Shown here piece by piece: positions 1 through 5,837 of a stretch of DNA of 6,045 bases. This DNA is from Wohlfahrtiimonas sp. (GTDB lineage: Bacteria; Pseudomonadota; Gammaproteobacteria; Cardiobacteriales; Wohlfahrtiimonadaceae): NCBI GenBank assembly GCA_030149965.1, contig JASLHB010000003.1, positions 1 through 6,045 of the forward strand. Direction: 5' to 3'. Below the pieces are notes generated by a model, which saw only the letters and a program-made list of their open reading frames with translations, searched no databases and had not been told where the DNA came from. The translations under genes were made by a program, and so were the position numbers. Every line of letters starts with the position of its first letter. Position 1 is the first letter of the stretch.

Positions 1-706
1 ATTCTAATTGCTCAAACATGAATGGTGCCAATTGATAGTAAGCAAATAGGGCAATATTCAAAAAGCCAATTAAGCATGCATTTTTTAAAATGAAAGGATC
101 ACATAACATTGTTTTTAATGTCGCGAAAAATGGTGGTTTGCTGATATGTTCAGGTTTTGTTTCGGGTAAAATGAGCGCAACCCAGGCTAATAATACAATT
201 GCCATGAGTATCAATAAAATGAATACGCCATGATAGCCAGAAAAGCTCACCATTAATGCGCCCAATAACATCCCAACGATTGGGCTAATCGCTAAAGCAA
301 TGCCCATAATAGAAAATACGTAGCGTAAAGTTTCGCCTGATAAGCGATCACGCATAATCGTTTGTGTGCCGATAGAGCCAATCGCTGCTGAAAATGCCAT
401 GAGCATTCTGCACATCAATAATAGATCAAAATTTGTAGCAAAAATTGCGGCAACACACGCAATGCCATAAAGGAATAGAGCGATTAATACAGTTGGCTTT
501 CTGCCAATCCAATCACAACTGTAGCCCCAAATCACAACGCCAAATGCAAAGGCAATGAAGTATAGGGATAATGTTTGCCCTGCATCGCGTTGGCTCACAT
601 CGAAGGCCATAGAAATATCTGTGAGTGCTGGACTATAAATAGTTTCCACGATTTGTGGAAACATCATTAACGCAATGAGCAAGGGCAAAGATAAAGTCTG
701 TTTCAT
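1..706 (-). CDS. Bcr/CflA-family MFS exporter, C-terminus cut off by the window edge
   Basis: This is an inner-membrane proton-coupled drug/metabolite exporter of the major facilitator superfamily, 12-helix type. About 235 residues are visible, covering helices 1-6 and the start of helix 7; the rest lies left of base 1. Hydrophobic segments fall near residues 5-25, 43-63, 72-90, 95-117, 130-152, 157-180 and 205-228. The helix 2-3 loop has the MFS motif A (G61, D65, G68-R-K-P71). A helix-1 YSPALTDIS stretch resembles the Bcr-type YLPALP.I motif, a helix-5 motif C-like GIALAISPIVG lies near 135-145, and LPET follows helix 6. The start at 706 has no Shine-Dalgarno sequence, because seven T residues directly precede ATG. 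The gene lies 104 bases downstream of the siderophore-interacting gene on the same strand and may share its transcript. A perfect TATAAT on the minus strand at 784-789 could give it its own promoter, although no good -35 is present. Family assignment is firm; the substrate is unknown, and siderophore or chelator export is inferred from context. Confidence 0.88.
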   Translation of the reverse strand, partial: MKQTLSLPLLIALMMFPQIVETIYSPALTDISMAFDVSQRDAGQTLSLYFIAFAFGVVIWGYSCDWIGRKPTVLIALFLYGIACVAAIFATNFDLLLMCRMLMAFSAAIGSIGTQTIMRDRLSGETLRYVFSIMGIALAISPIVGMLLGALMVSFSGYHGVFILLILMAIVLLAWVALILPETKPEHISKPPFFATLKTMLCDPFILKNACLIGFLNIALFAYYQLAPFMFEQLE

Positions 707-712
707 AAAAAA

Positions 713-743
713 ATTACCATTATTTGAAAGCAACAATGGTAAT
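713..743 (-). repeat. 9-bp perfect inverted repeat plus T-tract before the MFS start
   Basis: ATTACCATT (713-721) and AATGGTAAT (735-743) are perfect reverse complements separated by 13 bases. Read on the minus strand, the second arm runs into seven T residues that end at the MFS start codon. This could be an operator for a dimeric regulator (arm centres 22 bases apart, about two helical turns), or a weak attenuator or leader hairpin. The stem has only two G-C pairs, so a strong terminator is unlikely. Confidence 0.5.
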
Positions 744-810
744 CTTTATTGGAATTTCTTAATTTATAATCTAAGACAATATTATTATAAAATCAGACAA
801 TTCTCACACA

Positions 811-1608
811 TTAATCCATGCGTTTTTCACGTTCTTCGTGTTCTTTTTTGCCAATTTGCCAATAAGCACAAGCGTAGAATTCGCGTGATGTCCATCCTTT
901 TTCTTTGCGTAAGTAATCACGTAATTTTTTCACAGTTGTGAATTCGGCAGTAATATGCACAAAGTGAGATGTTGGCATTAAATCCACCATTATTTTGGTC
1001 AAATCATATAAATCGCTGCCTGTTTCAGGATGTGCATTGATCAACCAATGTAAATCCAAATCTGCTTCTGTTTGGTAATGCTCAGGCAATATATCTTCTT
1101 CTGTCATCACTTCTGTGATGACTGTCACTTTTGCATGGTTAGGTACTTGTGCAACCAATGCGGATACAGCTGGAATCCCTGTCATATCTGTCACAAATAG
1201 ATAATGATCGGCTTCTGCCAATACTTCGCGAGCACTATTTTTCATCGCTAAACCAATTTGATCATTCTCTTTTGCATTCATTGCCCATTGGCAAGCAATG
1301 GAATCACCTTCATGCACAGCAAAATCCACTACTAATTCTTTCGCATCTAGATCAATATCACGATGTGTATAAGTGCGCACAGAAGGGCGATTGGCTTCGT
1401 TTTGAATGTCCCATTTACGAGTTTCTGCATTGTAAACTGGCATTTCTACGGTTGAATTGCCTTGTGGTGGAATGAATAATTTATTGTTCACACCTAAAGA
1501 AACATCTTTATAATGTTCAATGTCATCGCATTTCAATACAATGCGAAGATAATTTGGTGTTAAGAATTCTTTGCGAGCAACTCGCACAACAGTTCTATGA
1601 ACTTGCAT
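811..1608 (-). CDS. Siderophore-interacting protein, YqjH/ViuB-like FAD-dependent ferric reductase
   Basis: This predicted cytoplasmic flavoprotein (265 aa, usual length for the family) would reduce ferric siderophores or chelates with NAD(P)H so that iron is released as Fe2+. The N-terminal FAD-binding half (about residues 3-122) contains the flavin-contacting stretch RTYTHR (78-83). The C-terminal SIP half (about 134-252) ends with the typical aromatic signature, W239 then YWQIGKKEHE at 249-258. Some family motifs are altered. The usual GGPASxWA stretch reads DSIACQWA (102-109), and the nucleotide-side GDETALPA reads TDMTGIPA (140-147), so cofactor preference may differ. An in-frame ATG at 1650 would add 14 residues, but the ATG at 1608 is preceded by AAGGGAG at 8-base spacing and gives the normal family N-terminus, so 1608 is chosen. 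The gene is divergent from an AraC regulator with a Fur-box match between them, and upstream of an MFS exporter on the same strand. Iron repression is therefore likely. Family assignment is strong; the actual iron chelate is unknown. Confidence 0.9.
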   Translation of the reverse strand: MQVHRTVVRVARKEFLTPNYLRIVLKCDDIEHYKDVSLGVNNKLFIPPQGNSTVEMPVYNAETRKWDIQNEANRPSVRTYTHRDIDLDAKELVVDFAVHEGDSIACQWAMNAKENDQIGLAMKNSAREVLAEADHYLFVTDMTGIPAVSALVAQVPNHAKVTVITEVMTEEDILPEHYQTEADLDLHWLINAHPETGSDLYDLTKIMVDLMPTSHFVHITAEFTTVKKLRDYLRKEKGWTSREFYACAYWQIGKKEHEEREKRMD

Positions 1609-1616
1609 TATGTCTT

Positions 1617-1623
1617 CTCCCTT
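1617..1623 (-). promoter_or_regulatory. Ribosome binding site fixing the SIP start at 1608
   Basis: The minus strand reads AAGGGAG, 8 bases before the ATG at 1608. The longer in-frame start at 1650 has no comparable purine-rich site, so this site decides between the two. Confidence 0.75.
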
Positions 1624-1663
1624 TTCGATATGGTGGCTATCTTGCTGCATATTATTATTAAAT

Positions 1664-1682
1664 GCAAATGATAATTACTATT
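1664..1682. promoter_or_regulatory. Fur box in the SIP/araC divergent promoter region
   Basis: GCAAATGATAATTACTATT matches the classical 19-bp Fur consensus GATAATGATAATCATTATC at 14 of 19 positions. In the 7-1-7 form, one half-site is perfect (TGATAAT, 1669-1675) and the other matches 5 of 7 (ACTATTA, 1677-1683). It lies 56-74 bases upstream of the reductase ATG and about 70-88 upstream of the AraC-family ATG, so it could repress either or both when iron is plentiful. The region is AT-rich, which raises the chance of fortuitous matches, but its place beside a siderophore-related gene supports it. Confidence 0.65.
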
Positions 1683-1699
1683 ATTTATAGAGAGTTCAT

Positions 1700-1727
1700 T
1701 TGAGAAATAATCGGATTATGCTTAAAT
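1700..1727 (+). promoter_or_regulatory. Candidate sigma-70 promoter of the AraC-family gene
   Basis: TTGAGA (1700-1705, 5/6 to the -35 consensus) is followed after 16 bases by TTAAAT (1722-1727, 4/6 to TATAAT). An alternative -10, AATAAT at 1725-1730, would need a 19-base spacer. Transcription would start near 1734, leaving a short leader containing AGGA at 1741-1744, which is 7 bases before the ATG. Confidence 0.35.
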
Positions 1728-1751
1728 AATGAAAAATTACAGGACAATACA

Positions 1752-2513
1752 ATGGCGTGGATAGAAGCAGATGCAATTTTTGACCCAGATACAATGGCAA
1801 TGCCAATTATCGGTATTTCATCTGAATTGGTGAAACATAACTCTGGCGAACATCAGCACAATAAAGGGCAATTACTCTTTGCTAGAAAGGGAAGCATGCG
1901 CGTTGTGATTGGTCAAAAGTTAACGGTGATTCCGCCACAAAAGGTTGTGTGGTTACCACCGAATCAACCTCATTGCGTATTTTTCACAGAAGTTGTGGGT
2001 TATCGCTCTATTTATATTGATACTGAGGTTTTTACTCATTTGCCTAAAGAACCTGCAACATGGAATTGTTCATTGTTATTGAAATGTATCCTAGAAGAAA
2101 TCGCCCAGTCAGATTGGGCAAGCAATTGGCAATTGCCATCTCGTGGTGCTCATTGGCTATTGGTTTTGTGGGATGAATTAAAACTAGCTGATCGGGAAGA
2201 GAATTATTTAGAATTGCCGAAGGATCATCGTCTACAGAAATTTGATCTCTTAACTTATGCGCCGCCATTGTCAGAATTAGCCAAACACATTGGCGCGAGT
2301 GAGCGAACCATTGCGCGTATATTTTTGAAAGAAACAAGCTTAAATTATCAATCATGGCGTCAGCAATGGCGACTATTTAGAGCCATAGAATTGCTGAGTG
2401 AACAGAGAAGCATGATGGAGATTGCATTAACATTAGGTTTTGCTAATGATAGTGCTTTTTCCACATTTTTTAAAAATATGACGGGCATTGCACCATCTCA
2501 ATACATTATTTGA
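1752..2513 (+). CDS. AraC-family transcriptional regulator with N-terminal cupin domain
   Basis: This DNA-binding regulator (253 aa) has the layout of the NimR/RipA type. The N-terminal cupin-like effector domain (about 15-95) has histidines in HQHNKG (34-39) and a typical VWLPPNQPH strand (66-74). The C-terminal AraC domain (about 155-253) has two helix-turn-helix units. The first covers LSELAKHIGASERTIARIF (173-191). The second is MEIALTLGFANDSAFSTFF (222-240), followed by the hallmark TGIAPSQY. AGGA at 1741-1744 supports the start at 1752. In E. coli NimR controls the adjacent divergent MFS pump NimT. Here the divergent unit is a siderophore-interacting reductase followed by a Bcr/CflA pump, so local control of that unit, possibly in response to a chelator, is the natural inference. 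The nearby Fur box could add iron control of the regulator itself. The gene ends at a terminator shared with acnA. Family is near certain; ligand and targets are not shown by the sequence. Confidence 0.9.
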   Translation: MAWIEADAIFDPDTMAMPIIGISSELVKHNSGEHQHNKGQLLFARKGSMRVVIGQKLTVIPPQKVVWLPPNQPHCVFFTEVVGYRSIYIDTEVFTHLPKEPATWNCSLLLKCILEEIAQSDWASNWQLPSRGAHWLLVLWDELKLADREENYLELPKDHRLQKFDLLTYAPPLSELAKHIGASERTIARIFLKETSLNYQSWRQQWRLFRAIELLSEQRSMMEIALTLGFANDSAFSTFFKNMTGIAPSQYII

Positions 2514-2531
2514 CCATTTTTGAAGCATTAA

Positions 2532-2558
2532 AAAAGCCCAGAATTAATCTGGGCTTTT
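2532..2558. terminator. Bidirectional intrinsic terminator between araC-type gene and acnA
   Basis: AAAAGCCCAGA (2532-2542) and TCTGGGCTTTT (2548-2558) form a perfect 11-bp stem around a 5-base loop. The central seven pairs (GCCCAGA) are GC-rich. The flanking A and T runs give a U-tract on either strand, so it would end transcription of both convergent genes. It begins 19 bases after the regulator stop and lies 24 bases from the acnA stop. Confidence 0.92.
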
Positions 2559-2581
2559 GCATTTCAGCTAGCTAAAATTGA

Positions 2582-5269
2582 TTATTTAGCAGCTTTGCTT
2601 TTAGCGATCAAATCACGTAATACGTAATGTAAGATACCGCCAGCTTTGAAGTAATCAACTTCGTTCAATGTATCAATACGGCAGAGTACAGTGAATGTTG
2701 TTTCTTTACCTGTTGCTGGGTTAGTCGCTGTTACAACGATGTCTTGATGAGGTTTGATGTCATCATTGAACTCGATGTGGAAGCTTTCAGTGCCGTCTAA
2801 ACCTAATGATTCAGCATTGTCACCATTTTTGTATTGAAGTGCCAAGATGCCCATACCGATCAAGTTAGAACGGTGAATACGCTCATAGCTTTCTGCGATT
2901 ACAGCTTTAACGCCTAATAAGTTAGGACCTTTTGCTGCCCAGTCACGGCTTGAACCAGAACCGTACTCTTTACCCGCTAAGATGATCAATGGTGTTTGAT
3001 CTTCTTTATACTTCATCGCAGCATCATAGATCGCCATAACGTCGCCAGTTGGTAAGTACTTAGTCAAACCACCTTCGATGCCAGGGATCATTTTGTTACG
3101 AATACGGATGTTAGCGAATGTACCGCGCATCATCACTTCGTGGTTACCACGACGTGAACCGTATGAGTTGAAGTCTTCTGGTGCAACACCATTTTCGATC
3201 AAGTAACGGCCAGCAGGAGAATCTTTCTTGATTGAACCAGCAGGTGAGATGTGATCTGTTGTGATTGAGTCACCAAATACAGCCAATACGCGAGCTTTAT
3301 CAATTGCTTTCAAAGCTTCGATTGGTTGATCGATGTGTTCGAAGTATGGAGGATGTTGAACATAAGTAGATTTTTTGTTCCACTCATAAGTTTCGCTATC
3401 TGTGACTTCGATGGCTTGCCATTTTTCATCACCATCAAATACGCCTTCGTAACCTTTTTGGAACATTGCGCTTGTGATCATTGTGACTTCGCGAGCAATT
3501 TCTTCGTTGCTTGGCCAGATATCTTTTAAGAATACATCTTTACCGTTTGCATCTTGTGCAATTGGATCGTTGATCAAATCGATATTTGTAGAACCAGCAA
3601 TTGCGTAAGCAACAACTAATGGTGGAGATGCTAACCAGCTACCACGGATTTGTGGATGGATACGGCCTTCAAAGTTACGGTTACCTGATAAAACACCAGA
3701 TACAGTCATTTGGTTTTCATCAATTGCTTTAGCAACTGCAGGAATTAATGGACCTGAGTTACCGATACAAGCAGTACAACCATAACCTGTTAAGTAGAAA
3801 CCAATTTCTTCTAAATGCTTAGTTAAGCCAGCTTTTTCTAAATATTCACTTGCTACTTTAGAACCAGGTGCTAAAGAAGTTTTAACCCAAGGTTTACGTT
3901 TCAAACCAAGTGCTGCTGCTTTCTTCGCAACTAAGCCTGCTGCCATCATAACGCTTGGGTTAGATGTATTTGTACAAGAAGTGATTGCTGCGAATACAAC
4001 GTCACCATGACGCAATTGAACATCTTCACCATTGATGTTGATATCAACTGCTAAGTCAGGGTTTTCAACGCTATCAGCGATGAATTTTTTACTTGTTTCA
4101 GGTAAGTCAGCCAAGATTACGCGATCTTGTGGACGGCTTGGGCCAGCGATACTTGTTTCTACTGTGTTTAGATCTAATTCTAAAACGTCAGTGAACAATG
4201 GCTCGTCGCCTTCGTTACGCCATAAACCTTGTGCTTTTGCATAAGCTTCTACGCGAGCAACTGTATCATCAGAACGACCAGTTAAGCGCATGTAATCCAA
4301 AGTGATGCTATCAACAGGGAAGAAACCAACTGTTGCGCCGTATTCTGGTGACATGTTAGAGATTGTTGCACGGTCAGCCAATGGTAATTCTGCTAAGCCA
4401 TCACCGAAGTATTCAACGAATTTACCCACAACGCCTTTTTTACGAAGCATTTGAGTGATTGTTAATACTAAGTCAGTTGCAGTTACGTGGCTACGTAATT
4501 TACCAGTTAATTTGAAGCCTACAACTTCAGGAATCAACATTGAAATTGGTTGACCAAGGATTGCAGCTTCAGCTTCGATACCGCCAACGCCCCAACCTAA
4601 TACTGATAAACCGTTTACCATTGGTGTATGTGAGTCTGTACCTACGCAAGTATCTGGAATTACCCATTCTTCGCCATCAACTTTAGAAACCCAAGCAGTT
4701 TTTGCTAAGAATTCTAAGTTAACTTGGTGACAGATACCTGTGCCAGGAGGAACTACGCTGAAGTTATCAAATGCTTTTTGACCCCAACGTAAGAACTGAT
4801 AACGCTCGCCGTTACGTTCCATTTCTAAATCAACGTTTTCGCCGAATGCTTGGTTTGTACCAAAGTTATCGATCATTACTGAGTGATCGATGACTAAGTC
4901 AACAGGTGACAATGGATTGATGTTTTCTGGATTTTCGCCAGCCTTAACCATCGCGTCACGCATTGCAGCTAAGTCAACCACAGCAGGAACACCTGTGAAG
5001 TCTTGCATCAATACACGAGCAGGGCGATATTGGATTTCACGATCAGATTTACGGTTAATCAACCAATCACGAATTGCTTCGATATCTTGTAGGTTAACTG
5101 TTTTGTTATCTTCGTAGCGTAATAAGTTTTCTAAAAGAACTTTCATTGATTTAGGTAACTTAGAAACATCTCCCAATGTTTCAGCTGCTTGTGTAATTGA
5201 ATGATAGAAAAATTCTTTATCACCAACTTTCAACTTTGCTTTGGATTGTAAACTGTCGATTTGACTCAT
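2582..5269 (-). CDS. acnA: Aconitate hydratase A (AcnA/IRP1-type)
   Basis: This cytosolic TCA and glyoxylate cycle enzyme interconverts citrate and isocitrate through cis-aconitate, using a [4Fe-4S] cluster. The 895 residues agree with E. coli AcnA (891). Cluster ligands are C432 in ITSCTNTSNPS and C498 and C501 in GYGCTACIGNSGP. Other family blocks are RPARVLMQDFTGVPAVVDLA (about 82-101), GTDSHTPMVNGL (about 210-221), FGDSITTDHISPAGS (about 665-679), YGSRRGNHEVMMRGTFANIR (about 703-722) and YGSGSSRDWAAKGP (about 769-782). The last holds the catalytic serine and substrate-binding arginine region of the swivel domain. An in-frame ATG at 5338 would add 23 residues with no family resemblance; ATG 5269 has AAGGGAG 6 bases upstream and gives a normal N-terminus. 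The gene is monocistronic: convergent with the AraC-type gene across a shared terminator and divergent from ahpD, with a long leader and a strong -10 upstream. Coding appears intact. It is the housekeeping AcnA type, not AcnB or the AcnD methylcitrate dehydratase, though AcnD is a close relative and the distinction rests on overall length and motifs. Confidence 0.97.
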   Translation of the reverse strand: MSQIDSLQSKAKLKVGDKEFFYHSITQAAETLGDVSKLPKSMKVLLENLLRYEDNKTVNLQDIEAIRDWLINRKSDREIQYRPARVLMQDFTGVPAVVDLAAMRDAMVKAGENPENINPLSPVDLVIDHSVMIDNFGTNQAFGENVDLEMERNGERYQFLRWGQKAFDNFSVVPPGTGICHQVNLEFLAKTAWVSKVDGEEWVIPDTCVGTDSHTPMVNGLSVLGWGVGGIEAEAAILGQPISMLIPEVVGFKLTGKLRSHVTATDLVLTITQMLRKKGVVGKFVEYFGDGLAELPLADRATISNMSPEYGATVGFFPVDSITLDYMRLTGRSDDTVARVEAYAKAQGLWRNEGDEPLFTDVLELDLNTVETSIAGPSRPQDRVILADLPETSKKFIADSVENPDLAVDININGEDVQLRHGDVVFAAITSCTNTSNPSVMMAAGLVAKKAAALGLKRKPWVKTSLAPGSKVASEYLEKAGLTKHLEEIGFYLTGYGCTACIGNSGPLIPAVAKAIDENQMTVSGVLSGNRNFEGRIHPQIRGSWLASPPLVVAYAIAGSTNIDLINDPIAQDANGKDVFLKDIWPSNEEIAREVTMITSAMFQKGYEGVFDGDEKWQAIEVTDSETYEWNKKSTYVQHPPYFEHIDQPIEALKAIDKARVLAVFGDSITTDHISPAGSIKKDSPAGRYLIENGVAPEDFNSYGSRRGNHEVMMRGTFANIRIRNKMIPGIEGGLTKYLPTGDVMAIYDAAMKYKEDQTPLIILAGKEYGSGSSRDWAAKGPNLLGVKAVIAESYERIHRSNLIGMGILALQYKNGDNAESLGLDGTESFHIEFNDDIKPHQDIVVTATNPATGKETTFTVLCRIDTLNEVDYFKAGGILHYVLRDLIAKSKAAK

Positions 5270-5275
5270 GCTCCA

Positions 5276-5282
5276 CTCCCTT
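5276..5282 (-). promoter_or_regulatory. Ribosome binding site fixing the acnA start at 5269
   Basis: The minus strand reads AAGGGAG, 6 bases before ATG 5269. A second GGAG sits only 1 base from the ATG, too close to be the main site. This favours 5269 over the in-frame ATG at 5338. Confidence 0.75.
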
Positions 5283-5284
5283 CG

Positions 5285-5297
5285 TTTGTTAAACAAA
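5285..5297. repeat. 13-bp palindrome just upstream of the acnA ribosome binding site
   Basis: TTTGTTAAACAAA is perfectly self-complementary around its central base. It sits in the acnA leader, 3 bases from the ribosome binding site. It could form a 5-bp hairpin with a 3-base loop or be a protein-binding site. It is AT-rich and short, so chance is possible. Confidence 0.4.
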
Positions 5298-5339
5298 TTA
5301 CTAAAATTTATAAATCGGATCTTGTTCGATAACCTCACT

Positions 5340-5355
5340 CAACAATATGTTGTTG
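5340..5355 (-). repeat. Small hairpin in the acnA leader
   Basis: CAACAA (5340-5345) and TTGTTG (5350-5355) pair across a 4-base loop. The hairpin lies in the middle of the predicted acnA leader, about 70 bases upstream of the start codon. The stem has two G-C pairs and is only marginally stable; role unknown. Confidence 0.35.
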
Positions 5356-5391
5356 GAAAGTAATTTTTCAAGACCCGCATATTCCTCGTTT

Positions 5392-5419
5392 ATTATATGC
5401 AAAGAAGTCGTTAAGACAA
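5392..5419 (-). promoter_or_regulatory. Sigma-70 promoter for acnA
   Basis: On the minus strand TTGTCT (5419-5414, 4/6 to TTGACA) is followed after 16 bases by a perfect TATAAT (5397-5392). Transcription would begin near 5385, giving a leader of about 115 bases before the acnA ATG at 5269. Confidence 0.55.
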
Positions 5420-5458
5420 TCCTATTTAAGGTATTGTTGATATTTGAAGTTATTTATC

Positions 5459-5472
5459 ATCTCGATCAAGAT
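5459..5472. repeat. Near-palindrome upstream of the candidate ahpD promoter
   Basis: ATCTCGATCAAGAT is self-complementary at 12 of 14 positions. It lies directly upstream of the candidate ahpD -35 element and about 40-53 bases behind the acnA -35, a reasonable site for an activator or shared regulator. It does not match the OxyR four-box spacing that I can recognise. Confidence 0.35.
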
Positions 5473-5479
5473 TATCAAT

Positions 5480-5508
5480 ATGACTTTTTCATAAAAATTA
5501 TTAATAAT
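5480..5508 (+). promoter_or_regulatory. Candidate sigma-70 promoter for ahpD
   Basis: ATGACT (5480-5485, 4/6 to TTGACA) is followed after 17 bases by AATAAT (5503-5508, 5/6 to TATAAT). Transcription would start near 5515, giving a leader of about 55 bases. The later TATAAA at 5550-5555 is too close to the ribosome binding site to serve as a -10. Confidence 0.45.
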
Positions 5509-5558
5509 AGTCCTACGTTTTAGGGATTCATTATCAATACTGTTTGTTTTATAAATTT

Positions 5559-5564
5559 AAGGAG
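5559..5564 (+). promoter_or_regulatory. Ribosome binding site fixing the ahpD start at 5571
   Basis: AAGGAG lies 6 bases before ATG 5571, an optimal Shine-Dalgarno arrangement. It rules against the in-frame ATG at 5544, which would add nine residues encoded across this site. Confidence 0.88.
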
Positions 5565-5570
5565 TTAAAT

Positions 5571-5837
5571 ATGTCAGTTGATGCATTAAAAGCAATGTTA
5601 CCGGATTATGCGAAAGATATGCGTTTGAACTTAAGCAACGTTTTAAGCGAAGCGGGTTCTGAAGGTTTGACTGAAAAGCAAATCGCTGCAATCGCTGTAG
5701 CAGTTGCTTTGAGCACAAAATCAAAAGTATTAATTGAAAATATTGAAGCTTTCGCAGCACCATTATTGACAGAAGAAAGGCATGGCGCTGGAGCAGTACT
5801 GGGGCGCGCTGACCGATCCGCAGCAACCCTTTCATGA
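5571..5837 (+). CDS. AhpD-like carboxymuconolactone decarboxylase-family peroxidase, truncated at a chimeric junction
   Basis: The first 69 residues (to about base 5777) match the N-terminus of proteobacterial alkylhydroperoxidase AhpD. MSVDALKAMLPDYAKDMRLN begins the usual helical start, followed by LTEKQIAAIAVAVALSTKSK (34-53) and an IEAFAAPLLTEE helix (58-69). AhpD normally has about 175 residues, and its catalytic CxxC pair lies further downstream, so no catalytic residue is present here. After E69 the frame reads RHGAGAVLGRADRSAATLS and stops at 5837; those 19 residues are an out-of-frame reading of GC-rich Cache-domain DNA, not AhpD. The intact family reduces organic peroxides as a disulfide peroxidase, often paired with AhpC, which is not seen here. 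The start has an ideal ribosome binding site and a candidate promoter, so the gene was probably complete in its source genome. The break is likely an assembly or amplification artefact rather than a natural pseudogene. Confidence 0.72.
   Translation: MSVDALKAMLPDYAKDMRLNLSNVLSEAGSEGLTEKQIAAIAVAVALSTKSKVLIENIEAFAAPLLTEERHGAGAVLGRADRSAATLS
5776..5782. other. Junction between AT-rich host DNA and GC-rich foreign DNA
   Basis: By direct count, bases 5571-5778 are 37.5% G+C (78/208) and bases 5779-6045 are about 62% (165/267). The switch is abrupt, with AhpD coding ending in one frame and Cache-domain coding beginning in another within a few bases. No repeat, inverted terminal sequence or att-like site marks the join, which favours a chimeric contig over an ordinary mobile-element insertion. 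Confidence 0.8.

Larger units (their letters stand above)
5270..5570. other. 301-base divergent intergenic region between acnA and ahpD
   Basis: This AT-rich region holds no open frame I would call a gene. Reading left to right it contains the acnA ribosome binding site, a 13-bp palindrome (5285-5297), a 6-bp hairpin (5340-5355), the acnA promoter (5392-5419, minus), a near-palindrome (5459-5472), a candidate ahpD promoter (5480-5508) and the ahpD ribosome binding site. The acnA leader would be about 115 bases long, enough for post-transcriptional control. Confidence 0.7.

Noticed and set aside
675..1475. Plus-strand open frames at 675-941 and 1149-1475
   Set aside because: The first runs across the MFS start, the intergenic hairpin and the reductase C-terminus; the second lies inside the reductase. 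Neither has a convincing protein pattern.
1707..1719. Small inverted repeat ATAAT-cgg-ATTAT as an AraC operator
   Set aside because: Five-base AT-only arms are expected by chance in this AT-rich stretch, and nothing independent supports it.
2044..4244. Open frames antisense to the AraC gene and to acnA (for example 2044-2355 on minus; 3326-3529 and 4032-4244 on plus)
   Set aside because: They lie wholly inside genes with strong family matches, show no recognisable domains, and are expected shadow frames.
5433..5485. OxyR or FNR binding site upstream of ahpD
   Set aside because: TTGAT and ATCAA pieces occur, but not at FNR spacing, and I could not fit the four ATAG/CTAT boxes at OxyR spacing.
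5571..5837. A natural 88-residue small protein made of the AhpD N-terminus and a novel tail
   Set aside because: The 19-residue tail is simply Cache-domain DNA read in the wrong frame, so it is not evidence of a new fusion protein.
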